Source of the DNA: Sphingobacterium mizutaii
Lineage (GTDB): Bacteria > Bacteroidota > Bacteroidia > Sphingobacteriales > Sphingobacteriaceae
Assembly: GCF_900187125.1 (NCBI RefSeq)
Contig: NZ_LT906468.1
Span: forward strand, 124,001-188,000
Reading direction: 5' to 3'
Length of the DNA: 64,000 bases
Positions 36,217 to 44,114 of the stretch are shown here, in pieces (positions within the stretch are counted from its first letter, which is position 1; each line of letters begins with the position of its first letter). The notes beneath the pieces are model-generated. The model worked only from the letters and a program-made list of their open reading frames with translations. It was not told where the DNA came from and made no database searches. The translations under genes were made by a program, and so were the position numbers.

Positions 36217-36224
36217 CAAAGTTA
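36217..36224 (-). promoter_or_regulatory. Candidate -7 element for sufB
   Basis: TAACTTTG on the minus strand matches TAnnTTTG, 48 bp before the sufB ATG; a -33 TTG at the right distance is not visible. The rest of the 327-bp divergent gap to the Lrp gene (36170-36496) is AT-rich with no gene, repeat or strong hairpin that I can see. Confidence 0.4.
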
Positions 36225-36496
36225 CGGTTTATAATGCAGAAAAAAGCTTGTTTTGTGTTCAACCTACACAGTAAACCGCAAAAAAAATGACAAATGTCAT
36301 TTCTTCTGCATTAAAGGCTATTTAGAATGATTATATTATGACAATAGAATGATTGATATAAATAAAATCAATTGAATATCTCTTTTCAGATTGAGTCAAT
36401 CTATATTAAACCTAGCCAATAAATCAGAAATACATTTTGTGTTAAACCAAATATTATTTTGTATATTTACTATTCTTTAATTTTATTGAAAAGCCT

Positions 36497-36967
36497 ATGT
36501 CTTACCAACCAGATAAAACGGACTTGAAGATCCTAAAGCTTCTTCAGGAGAACGGAAGGATAACTAATTTACAATTGGCGACCAATATTGGTCTCTCGCC
36601 TGCCCCTACATTGGAGCGTGTTCGTAAATTGGAGAACTCTGGTTTCATCAAAAGTTACCATGCTTTTGTTGATGAGGAGAAGCTAGGATTAGGGATAAAA
36701 TCATTCATCCAGATCTCTCTTGATTTCCATACCCATAATGCTATTCCGGAATTTGTTGAAGCCGTTCGTGCCATTCCAGAAGTGACCGAATGCCACCACG
36801 TTACGGGGAATTGCGACTTTATGCTGAAAGTGTATGTTAAAGACATTAAGGCATACGAGGCTGTGATTATGGAAAAGATTTCAAAGATCCCATTTGTGAA
36901 GACTTTCCAAACCATGATGATCATGTCCACCAGTAAAAAGGAACCAATTGTACCATTAGAATATTAA
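36497..36967 (+). CDS. Lrp/AsnC family transcriptional regulator
   Basis: A 156-residue DNA-binding protein: N-terminal winged helix-turn-helix (TDLKILKLLQENGRITNLQL, IGLSPAPTLERVRKLE) and C-terminal RAM ligand-binding domain (VTECHHVTGNCDFMLKV). Lrp-type proteins sense amino acids or other small ligands. Divergent from sufB, with the papain-like gene 9 bp downstream in the same direction, so those two are probably one transcript. Confidence 0.94.
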   Translation: MSYQPDKTDLKILKLLQENGRITNLQLATNIGLSPAPTLERVRKLENSGFIKSYHAFVDEEKLGLGIKSFIQISLDFHTHNAIPEFVEAVRAIPEVTECHHVTGNCDFMLKVYVKDIKAYEAVIMEKISKIPFVKTFQTMMIMSTSKKEPIVPLEY

Positions 36968-36976
36968 TATTTAAAG

Positions 36977-38041
36977 ATGGCATATCAAGATTCTGCAATC
37001 ATATTGACATGGCCAGATGCTACCATACGTGGGGATGAAAAATGGATGATGTTTTTCAAAAAGATTGGTATTGTCAAAAATTTAAACTTCAAGGTTGGGC
37101 ATACGGGCGTCGTGCTGGTCAATCACCAGACGGGCGAGTTGCTTTTCTATGATTTTGGCCGATATATTACCCCTCGCGGCTATGGACGAGCGCGATCCAA
37201 GGATTCTGACCCCATGTTGGAGATCAAGGTGAAGGCCAAGTTCAAGCATGGCCATATCGAAAACATCCAAGAGATCATTGCTGCCATCGAACCCCTGAAA
37301 GGCGCGATGTATGGCGAAGGAAGGCTCTTTTTTAGTGTGGCCAACGATATCAATTTTGAAATCGCGAAAGATTATGGTGACAAATGCGTAGAAGAGGGTA
37401 CTTACCCCTATGGCGCAGTGGCAAAGAACAACAACAACTGTTCGCGGTTCATTACCAGGATGTTGATGAAGGCTTCCAAGAAATATCATTTCTGGCATGG
37501 AATCAATCTTCCGGAGACCATAAAAGCGAGCCCAATCAGCAATATTGTTAATGTAAGCAAGACCAGGGTCGTGAACAGCTATAGTCCTTCTGATGGTTTT
37601 CAGTCGTTTAAGATGGACCGTTGGAAGTCTTTCTTTTTCTTGGTGAAGCAGTTAGGGGATAATGTGTTCAGGAACAAGGCGAACTTATTACCCAACGATC
37701 TGATCATTGGTGCGGTGAATTTTGGCTCTAAGCCTATCTCTGTTCCTAAGCATGCGAAATATCTTGGTGGTGTGGGCGATGGTGCTTGGTATTATCTTTA
37801 TGAAAGACCAGATTCGCAGATCGAGATCAGCCGATATTCTACTTTGGGAAATTTGGAATACGTGGTGCTAGGTGAAGCGACTCAACCGGTGGATTTCCAT
37901 GAGGATTGGGAAATAACCTATGATAGCCACCTGAAGTTCACCCATATCTTGCAGAACAATCAAAAGATTCGGATCAATCATATTGAAGTCCTTTCTACAG
38001 AGGACTATAAGTTCAAGAATTTGTTAGAGAGATATGCGTAA
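36977..38041 (+). CDS. Uncharacterised protein, possible permuted papain-like (NlpC/P60-related) enzyme
   Basis: A 354-residue protein without signal peptide. I recall similar proteins being annotated as an uncharacterised DUF in Sphingobacteriaceae but cannot name the family with certainty. The N-terminal half resembles permuted papain-like amidases of the YiiX type: a His in VGHTGVVLVN (His42) and a Cys in NNNNCSRFITRML (Cys155) in that order. The C-terminal half (about 220-354) is beta-rich and unrecognised. It is coupled to the Lrp regulator, which may control it. Confidence 0.6.
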   Translation: MAYQDSAIILTWPDATIRGDEKWMMFFKKIGIVKNLNFKVGHTGVVLVNHQTGELLFYDFGRYITPRGYGRARSKDSDPMLEIKVKAKFKHGHIENIQEIIAAIEPLKGAMYGEGRLFFSVANDINFEIAKDYGDKCVEEGTYPYGAVAKNNNNCSRFITRMLMKASKKYHFWHGINLPETIKASPISNIVNVSKTRVVNSYSPSDGFQSFKMDRWKSFFFLVKQLGDNVFRNKANLLPNDLIIGAVNFGSKPISVPKHAKYLGGVGDGAWYYLYERPDSQIEISRYSTLGNLEYVVLGEATQPVDFHEDWEITYDSHLKFTHILQNNQKIRINHIEVLSTEDYKFKNLLERYA

Positions 38042-38046
38042 GGTCT

Positions 38047-38718
38047 TTACACCTGCCAGTCAATAGCTTGTTTACCATGTTGTTGCAGGTAGCTGTTGGC
38101 TTGGGAGAAATGTGCGCATCCAAAGAATCCCCGGTAAACCGATAGTGGTGAAGGGTGTACTGCTGTCAATATGAGGTGCTTACTGCTGTCGATCAGCGCT
38201 GATTTTTTAATGGCATAGCTTCCCCATAATACAAAGACCACATGTTCACTTTGATCTGAGATTGCCTTGATGATTTCATCCGTAAAGTATTCCCAACCTT
38301 TCTTCTGGTGCGAACCGGCTTCATGTGCTCTGACCGTTAAGGTGGCGTTCAGGAGCAATACGCCCTGTTTTGCCCATTTGGTCAAGTCTCCATGGCTAGG
38401 ATAGGTAAAGCCAGGGATGTCGGTGACCAATTCGGTATAGATATTCCTTAAACTTGGCGGGATCGCAATTCCTGCTGGGACAGAAAAAGAAAGTCCATGC
38501 GCCTGTCCATCGTTGTGGTAAGGATCTTGGCCAAGGATCACTACCTTAAGATCTTGAAAAGGGGTCAACTTAAAAGCATTAAAAACCAAATCTTTCGGGG
38601 GAAACACTTTGTGCAAGCTTCTTTCCTTTATTACAAAATCAGATAAGTCCTGTAAAACAGTGCTATTGAATAAGGGCTTAATGATAGGTTCCCAAGATGA
38701 ATCAAAACGATCAGACAT
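38047..38718 (-). CDS. ung: Uracil-DNA glycosylase (family 1)
   Basis: Removes uracil from DNA in base excision repair. The catalytic Asp65 is in [10 protein letters not shown]; the minor-groove loop is HPSPLS and the Asn-containing motif LLLNATLTV is present. The 223 residues match Ung. It is convergent with the preceding gene, five bases apart, and divergent from the 38815 gene. Confidence 0.97.
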   Translation of the reverse strand: MSDRFDSSWEPIIKPLFNSTVLQDLSDFVIKERSLHKVFPPKDLVFNAFKLTPFQDLKVVILGQDPYHNDGQAHGLSFSVPAGIAIPPSLRNIYTELVTDIPGFTYPSHGDLTKWAKQGVLLLNATLTVRAHEAGSHQKKGWEYFTDEIIKAISDQSEHVVFVLWGSYAIKKSALIDSSKHLILTAVHPSPLSVYRGFFGCAHFSQANSYLQQHGKQAIDWQV

Positions 38719-38814
38719 ATGTTTATATAAAATTTTACATTATTTTGCTGTAAACAAGTTGTATACTACAGCAATTTAACGGATATTTGCAAACTTACAG
38801 TATTAAGCATAATT

Positions 38815-39354
38815 ATGTCAAATCTAGTTCGCATTATAATTTGTAGTTTGTTGGTAGTCGGAACGGTTGCATTGTTCTGGATTGGTCAATGGGGCTGGGG
38901 GATTTTAGCAATCCTGATTACTATTTTAGCTTGGGTAACCGTTTTCTTCAACGAGAAGATGCTTATCGCACAATGGTTCTTGCGCAAAGAACGCATGGAC
39001 AAGGCTGAGGTTTGGCTTAAGAAAATCAAGAACTACGAGACTGAATTGATCTCTGCTCAATATGGTTACTACCACATGCTTTTGGGCTTGATCGAATCGC
39101 AAAGAGCACCTTTACAATCAGAGAAATTTTTCAAGAAAGCCTTGGCAATGGGCTTGCATATGGACCATAACGTTGCATTAGCAAAGTTAAGCTTAGCTGG
39201 TATCGCCATGGCGAAACGTAATAAGCGCGAAGCTGAGAAGCTTCTGGCTGAAGCTAAGAAGGCCGATAAGAACAAATTGCTGGAAGAGCAGATCAAATTG
39301 ATGAAGAATCAAATGGGTATGATGGACAAACAACAGTTCCGTTACTCGAGATAA
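38815..39354 (+). CDS. Membrane-anchored TPR-like protein of unknown function
   Basis: A 179-residue protein with two N-terminal membrane helices (about 4-22 and 28-47) and a cytosolic helical part resembling two or three TPR units (MDKAEVWLKKIKNYETELIS, SEKFFKKALAMGLHMDHNVALAKLSLAGIAMAKRNKREAEKLL). It is common as a small conserved protein in this group. No function is known. It ends at a very strong bidirectional terminator. Confidence 0.7.
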   Translation: MSNLVRIIICSLLVVGTVALFWIGQWGWGILAILITILAWVTVFFNEKMLIAQWFLRKERMDKAEVWLKKIKNYETELISAQYGYYHMLLGLIESQRAPLQSEKFFKKALAMGLHMDHNVALAKLSLAGIAMAKRNKREAEKLLAEAKKADKNKLLEEQIKLMKNQMGMMDKQQFRYSR

Positions 39355-39364
39355 CAAAATATCT

Positions 39365-39412
39365 AAAAAAGAGAAGGGTGGATTTTTATAAAAATCCACC
39401 CTTCTCTTTTTT
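39365..39412. terminator. Bidirectional terminator, 48-bp perfect palindrome
   Basis: Two 24-base arms with no intervening base (arm begins AAAAAAGAGAAGGGTGGA; arms 39365-39388 and 39389-39412), six T at both ends. It lies between convergent genes. Confidence 0.93.
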
Positions 39413-39511
39413 AGACAGCAGTCATTAGATTGGGTAGGACTGCCAACTATTTCAAACTATTTCTAATAAGAAGCAAGAAAGGTCTATTGTGTATTGTCTT
39501 ATATCTATAAC

Positions 39512-40672
39512 CTATTTCTCATTCTCCTTAAGGACTCTCAGAAAGTTTAATCCCATGATTTTGGCTACATCTTCTTTGCTATAGCCTCTTTCTAAAAGAG
39601 CCTTGGTCAGGACTGGGAATTTCGTTACATCTTCTAGTTCTTGGGGAGGGGATTCAATACCATCAAAGTCAGATCCAATCGCTACATGATCAATGCCTGC
39701 CTTGGCGACCAAATGGTCAATATGCTTTAGCACATTCTCAAATGGGGCGTTGGCTTCATGTTTTTGCTTTGCTGAAAGTGCTCCGTACATCTTGCCTACC
39801 GATATTTCTTTGTTTGTGCTATCTTTCTTGTGAGTTTTGTAGTAGAGTTTTTTGACTCTTTTCGGGTAGTTGGAATCCAGGAATTCCGAATAGAAATTAA
39901 CACCAACCACTCCACCATTCTTCTTTAGGGCTTCCAATTGGGCATCTTTCAAATTACGGTAATGCGGAGTCAATGCTGCTGCATTGCTATGGGACACCAA
40001 CACTGGTTTGCTTGTGATGCTTAATACATCATAAAATGTTTGTTCGCCGGCATGGGAAAGGTCGACCATCATGCCGAGCTCATTCATCTTGCGAATGATT
40101 TCTTTTCCGTGTTCGGTCAATCCCTTTCCTTTTTTGTCCTTGGACTTTACCTCCATCGCTGCGGCAGTGACCCAAGGCAGGTTATAGTTCCAGGTAAGGG
40201 TTAAATAACGGGCTCCACGGTTGTAAAGCGTTTCAAGATAGTCCAAGCGCTCCTCGATCATATTACCTCCTTCTATGCCGATCAGGGCAACGATCTTTCC
40301 GTTTTTGTTGATTCGTTCGATATCAGCTGAACTTTTTGCCAGTTCAATCTTGTCGGGATTATTGGCAATCAATTTCTCCAAAGCGTCTATTTGGTCATTG
40401 GCATGTTTATAGGCATTCTTCTTCCATTTCTTGTCATCAGACCAAACGGCAAATACCTGCACATCCACCCCACCTTCCTTCAGTCTTGGTAAGTCTGTGT
40501 GGCCGGTTTTGATTCGTTTGCCGATGTCTTTGCCGGGCAATATGCTTTCCACGATAACGTCATTGTGGCCATCAACAACGATCAGGTCTTGGTGTATCTG
40601 TTTATAGTCTTGCCCCATACTGGCAAAAATAGCTCCTCCAAAAAGGATGGTCAATAAAAACTTCTTTTTCAT
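39512..40672 (-). CDS. Membrane dipeptidase (M19 family), secreted
   Basis: Zinc dipeptidase of the renal dipeptidase family, which splits dipeptides including D-amino-acid ones. A signal peptide ends near ASMGQ. Metal ligands include His36-Asn-Asp38 in VVDGHNDV, Glu in IGIEGGN, His in DLSHAGEQT and VLVSHSN, and Asp in IGSDFDG. The 386 residues fit. Its start shares one base with the stop of the serine hydrolase upstream, so the pair is translationally coupled. Confidence 0.92.
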   Translation of the reverse strand: MKKKFLLTILFGGAIFASMGQDYKQIHQDLIVVDGHNDVIVESILPGKDIGKRIKTGHTDLPRLKEGGVDVQVFAVWSDDKKWKKNAYKHANDQIDALEKLIANNPDKIELAKSSADIERINKNGKIVALIGIEGGNMIEERLDYLETLYNRGARYLTLTWNYNLPWVTAAAMEVKSKDKKGKGLTEHGKEIIRKMNELGMMVDLSHAGEQTFYDVLSITSKPVLVSHSNAAALTPHYRNLKDAQLEALKKNGGVVGVNFYSEFLDSNYPKRVKKLYYKTHKKDSTNKEISVGKMYGALSAKQKHEANAPFENVLKHIDHLVAKAGIDHVAIGSDFDGIESPPQELEDVTKFPVLTKALLERGYSKEDVAKIMGLNFLRVLKENEK

Positions 40673-42402
40673 TATTTAGCGTTAAAAATGGTTTCGTAGA
40701 TCACATCCTGTATACGGCTTCGTACGTTTAGATCATAGATTTTTGTAGATACTTGCGGATGTACTCTGTTTGACAAAAATATATAAATCAATTGGTTATT
40801 CGGGTCTACCCATATACAAGTTCCTGTGTATCCGGTATGGCCGTATACAGAGGGGTTCGCCAGTTTAGATGGATAGTCTGCTCCTTTCTTAGGGTCATAT
40901 CGGTCAAATCCCAAGCCTCTGCGGCTTGTTTTGGACTGCTTTGAAGTAAATAAATCAATAGTCTCCGGTTTGTAGTATCTCACACCACCGTATTCGCCTC
41001 GATTCAGCAAGAGCTGTCCGTAGATAGCCAGGTCGTTCGCAGAGGCAAACAAACCCGCATGTCCTGCCACTCCGCCCGCCATTGCTGCGCCTTCATCATG
41101 CACATAACCTTGCAATAGAACCTTTCGGAAGGCGGTATCCTGTTGGGTAGGAATAATTTGATCTTTTCTGAAACGATCTCTTGGTAGATAGCCAGCGGTT
41201 TTCATCCCAATTGGTCTGTACAATAGATCTTGTACATAGTCTTGCATCGGGGTTGAGGTCTCATGTTCCGAAACCTCCTTCATGACATACATGCTGATGT
41301 CTGAATAGACATAATTACCAATCGGTTTTACCGGAGAATTCAACATCTCTGGCCACATGACATCCCTGTAGTAGTTATTTTTTAGATAAGCATTGTCAGC
41401 AACTTTGACTTGATGGTTTTCATCTTTTGTGCTCTGTAGATCGCCTGGTTTTAGATTTTTATAAAACGGGATAAACGGAGTGAAACCTGCTTCATGCAAC
41501 AGGACGGTACGCAGGGTGATATTAGCTTTATTGCTCTGTTTGGCTTGCCACAGGTAATGGCCCATGGTACTGTCCAGGTTGATAATATTGTTTTCTTGCA
41601 GATGCATCACGACCGGCGTTGTTCCTGCTATCTTACTGATAGAGGCTAGGTCGTAGATGTCATATATGCTATTGGCCTGCTTTTTCTCGTACGTATGATA
41701 ACCGTAAGCCTTTTCAAAGATTACCTGTCCATCTTTTATAGCCATGACCATCATGCCCGGTGCGGCATGCTGTTCAACGGCATCTTTGGCGATGGCATCA
41801 ATCTGGTTGGTCATTTTTGCTATATCTAGACCCGATTGTCTTCCTTTGCTGTACTGTAATCTTGTTTGGGTCGTTTTATTCGTTCCTGCGGTGATGCCTA
41901 AACCCCCGAAGATCGACATCGCTGCGTTCTCTTGGGCTTCTTCTTCCAGACTAGGCGCTGTCAATATGCTTGCAAAGCGACCTAAGTTGGCAGCAGACAA
42001 GCCAATATTGATGTAATTGATATCCTTACCGAATTTACAAAGAATGACATCCTTCCGATTAACTGCTGATTGGATGACCATAGCCAATTGTCCTGGTCTA
42101 AACTCTTCTTCCGTTCCTGCAACGATGATGGTATTGTAGTATTTTGTATGCTCATCATATTGGTCAAAACCAAAGCTTTTCACTTCTCCATAGCGTTGTA
42201 ATTGCTGAATGAAAGGCCCATATTTTACGCTGTCTGCACTGATCACAGCAATCCTACGTTCATCCAAGCGCTTAAAAGGCAGGATGTTCCTTTGGTTGTT
42301 TAGAAGAACGGTTTGATTAGTGATGACCTGTTTATACTGCGCTTGACTGATGGAATACCCGCATAACAGGAATATTGTAAGGAGGTTAAAAAAACGAATC
42401 AT
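40672..42402 (-). CDS. Serine hydrolase with N-terminal GH3 C-domain-like region
   Basis: A 576-residue secreted protein (signal peptide ends near SISQAQ). Residues about 25-200 resemble the C-terminal domain of glycoside hydrolase family 3: TVLLNNQRNILPFK and RRIAVISAD match its start. Residues about 205-576 form a class C beta-lactamase-like serine hydrolase with SxxK at Ser254-Lys257 and YSD at 366-368. Bacteroidota encode larger NagZ-like GH3 enzymes fused to such hydrolases. Here the GH3 catalytic barrel is absent although a signal peptide is present, so this looks like a shortened descendant. It is coupled to an M19 dipeptidase, which suggests muropeptide processing. Confidence 0.82.
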   Translation of the reverse strand: MIRFFNLLTIFLLCGYSISQAQYKQVITNQTVLLNNQRNILPFKRLDERRIAVISADSVKYGPFIQQLQRYGEVKSFGFDQYDEHTKYYNTIIVAGTEEEFRPGQLAMVIQSAVNRKDVILCKFGKDINYINIGLSAANLGRFASILTAPSLEEEAQENAAMSIFGGLGITAGTNKTTQTRLQYSKGRQSGLDIAKMTNQIDAIAKDAVEQHAAPGMMVMAIKDGQVIFEKAYGYHTYEKKQANSIYDIYDLASISKIAGTTPVVMHLQENNIINLDSTMGHYLWQAKQSNKANITLRTVLLHEAGFTPFIPFYKNLKPGDLQSTKDENHQVKVADNAYLKNNYYRDVMWPEMLNSPVKPIGNYVYSDISMYVMKEVSEHETSTPMQDYVQDLLYRPIGMKTAGYLPRDRFRKDQIIPTQQDTAFRKVLLQGYVHDEGAAMAGGVAGHAGLFASANDLAIYGQLLLNRGEYGGVRYYKPETIDLFTSKQSKTSRRGLGFDRYDPKKGADYPSKLANPSVYGHTGYTGTCIWVDPNNQLIYIFLSNRVHPQVSTKIYDLNVRSRIQDVIYETIFNAK

Positions 42403-42490
42403 AATTGTTTTTAGGATTTCTTATTGTAAATGTACTAATAAAACGCACAAACACGCATTCCCGACGTGTAATAATTCTGTATATTTGAGA

Positions 42491-43762
42491 ATGCCCGAAT
42501 TGATGGACAATAAAACCGTTTTCACACTCCTAGAGGTATCTCGAAGCATTCAAAAGACTATTGCTGAGCGATACAAGAGTCTTTATTGGATTAAGGCGGA
42601 GATGAATAAATTGAACCATTATTCCCATTCAGGGCATTGCTATCCCGAATTATTAGAGAAAAAAGAAGGTAAGGTGGTTGCTGAGATGCGGTCTATTTTA
42701 TGGAAGATGGACTACCAACGCATAAACAGGCAGTTCTTGGAAGTCCTTGGCGAACCCTTAAGGGAAGGCATTACCATGCTCTTCCAAGCTGGTATTTCCT
42801 ACGACCCACTTTATGGGTTCAGCCTTAAGATTGTGGATATTGACCCGACTTTCGTTCTTGGCGAACTCGAGAAAGAGAAACGAGAAAGCATTAAGAAACT
42901 CACAGAAGAAGGTGTTTTTGATGCCAATAAAAGACTGCCTTTTCCCCTTATTCCAAAGCGCTTGGCGATTATCTCCGTAGAAACCAGCAAGGGCTTATCC
43001 GATTTCTTTAAGATCATCAATGGCAATCCTTGGGGTTATAAAATAGAATGCACACTGTTCCCCGCCTTGTTGCAAGGGGATAAATCCATCAGTTCCATTA
43101 TTAAACAATTGGAGGTCATAGCCAATAAACTGGAAGATTTTGATGCCGTTGCGATCATTCGTGGTGGTGGAGGTGATGTCGGATTGAGCTCCTATAATAA
43201 TTATTTCCTTTCGAAAGCTATCGCCATTTTCCCGATTCCCGTACTTACTGGAATTGGTCACTCGACAAATGAAACCGTCAGTGAGATGGTTGCTTATAAG
43301 AATGCCATTACACCGAGTGAATTGGCGGACTTCCTGCTACAGAAGTTCCACAACTTTGCCATTCCTGTAGATAATGCGCTGGAAAGAATGCTAAGGGCGG
43401 TTAGAAGGAACTTTGAAGAGGAAAACCTCAAATTAAAACATATCGTTTCATCCATTTCCTGGAACTCTAAGACCTTATTATTAAAAGATAAGTCAGAATT
43501 AAATGGCCTACAAACCCATCTAATCAGGTTCAGTAGGCAAAACATCAAGGAAAATCAAGCGCAATTGCAGCATTTGGAACGGATGCTGGGAATCGTGAAT
43601 CCCATCCATATTTTAAAAAGAGGCTTCAGCATCGTTAGAATAGATGGTAAATCTGTTCATAAATTGGATCAGGTCGAAATAGGGGCCGAATTGGAAATCC
43701 AATTGGAAGACGGAAAGGTCATTTCTAAAGTAATTAACAAAGAATCAAAGCATGGAAAATAA
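42491..43762 (+). CDS. xseA: Exodeoxyribonuclease VII large subunit
   Basis: Catalytic subunit of ExoVII, which degrades single-stranded DNA to oligonucleotides. It has an N-terminal OB fold (LYWIKAEMNKLNHYSHSGHCYPEL) and the XseA core with RLAIISVETSKGLSDFF, IIRGGGGDVGLSSYNN and GIGHSTNETVSEMVAY. The frame is open back to 42350, but similarity starts near 42491 (MPELMDNK). A -7-like TATATTTG (42480-42487) ends three bases before this ATG, so either a near-leaderless message or the Met at 42503 is used. It overlaps xseB by 11 bp. Confidence 0.95.
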   Translation: MPELMDNKTVFTLLEVSRSIQKTIAERYKSLYWIKAEMNKLNHYSHSGHCYPELLEKKEGKVVAEMRSILWKMDYQRINRQFLEVLGEPLREGITMLFQAGISYDPLYGFSLKIVDIDPTFVLGELEKEKRESIKKLTEEGVFDANKRLPFPLIPKRLAIISVETSKGLSDFFKIINGNPWGYKIECTLFPALLQGDKSISSIIKQLEVIANKLEDFDAVAIIRGGGGDVGLSSYNNYFLSKAIAIFPIPVLTGIGHSTNETVSEMVAYKNAITPSELADFLLQKFHNFAIPVDNALERMLRAVRRNFEEENLKLKHIVSSISWNSKTLLLKDKSELNGLQTHLIRFSRQNIKENQAQLQHLERMLGIVNPIHILKRGFSIVRIDGKSVHKLDQVEIGAELEIQLEDGKVISKVINKESKHGK

Positions 43763-43979
43763 ATACAGCTATAAAGATGCATTCGAGGAGCTTCAGCTTA
43801 TTGTCTCCGATATTGAATCAGGAGATATTGCGGTCGATGAACTGACTGCCAAGATCAACAGGGCGTCTGAACTATTGACTATCTGCAAGGCTAAACTAAC
43901 AGCTTCAGAAGCAGAAGTAGAAAAACTATTGCAGAAACTGGAGAATGAAAACAAAGCTGGAGAAGCAGATTTTGAATAA
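43752..43979 (+). CDS. xseB: Exodeoxyribonuclease VII small subunit
   Basis: A 75-residue helical protein with the family pattern YKDAFEELQLIVSDIESGDIAVDEL and KINRASELLTICKAKL. It binds XseA as an oligomer. The start lies inside the end of xseA, a conserved arrangement. Confidence 0.95.
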   Translation: MENKYSYKDAFEELQLIVSDIESGDIAVDELTAKINRASELLTICKAKLTASEAEVEKLLQKLENENKAGEADFE

Positions 43980-44114
43980 TCCCAGTAACCTTTTTTAGGT
44001 TTTTCGCCATCTAAATTAAATCAATCAGCATATAACTTCTTGGAGTTAAAGGAAAAGCTATTTCTAAAAGCAAATATTTTTGCGTTATTTTGCGCTGTTT
44101 AGAATTAGTCTTAA

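Noticed and set aside
36300-36480. Promoter for the Lrp gene (TTG with TATATTTA, 22-base spacer)
   Set aside because: The last base of the -7 element differs from consensus and the spacer is long in a very AT-rich region, so the match is not better than chance.
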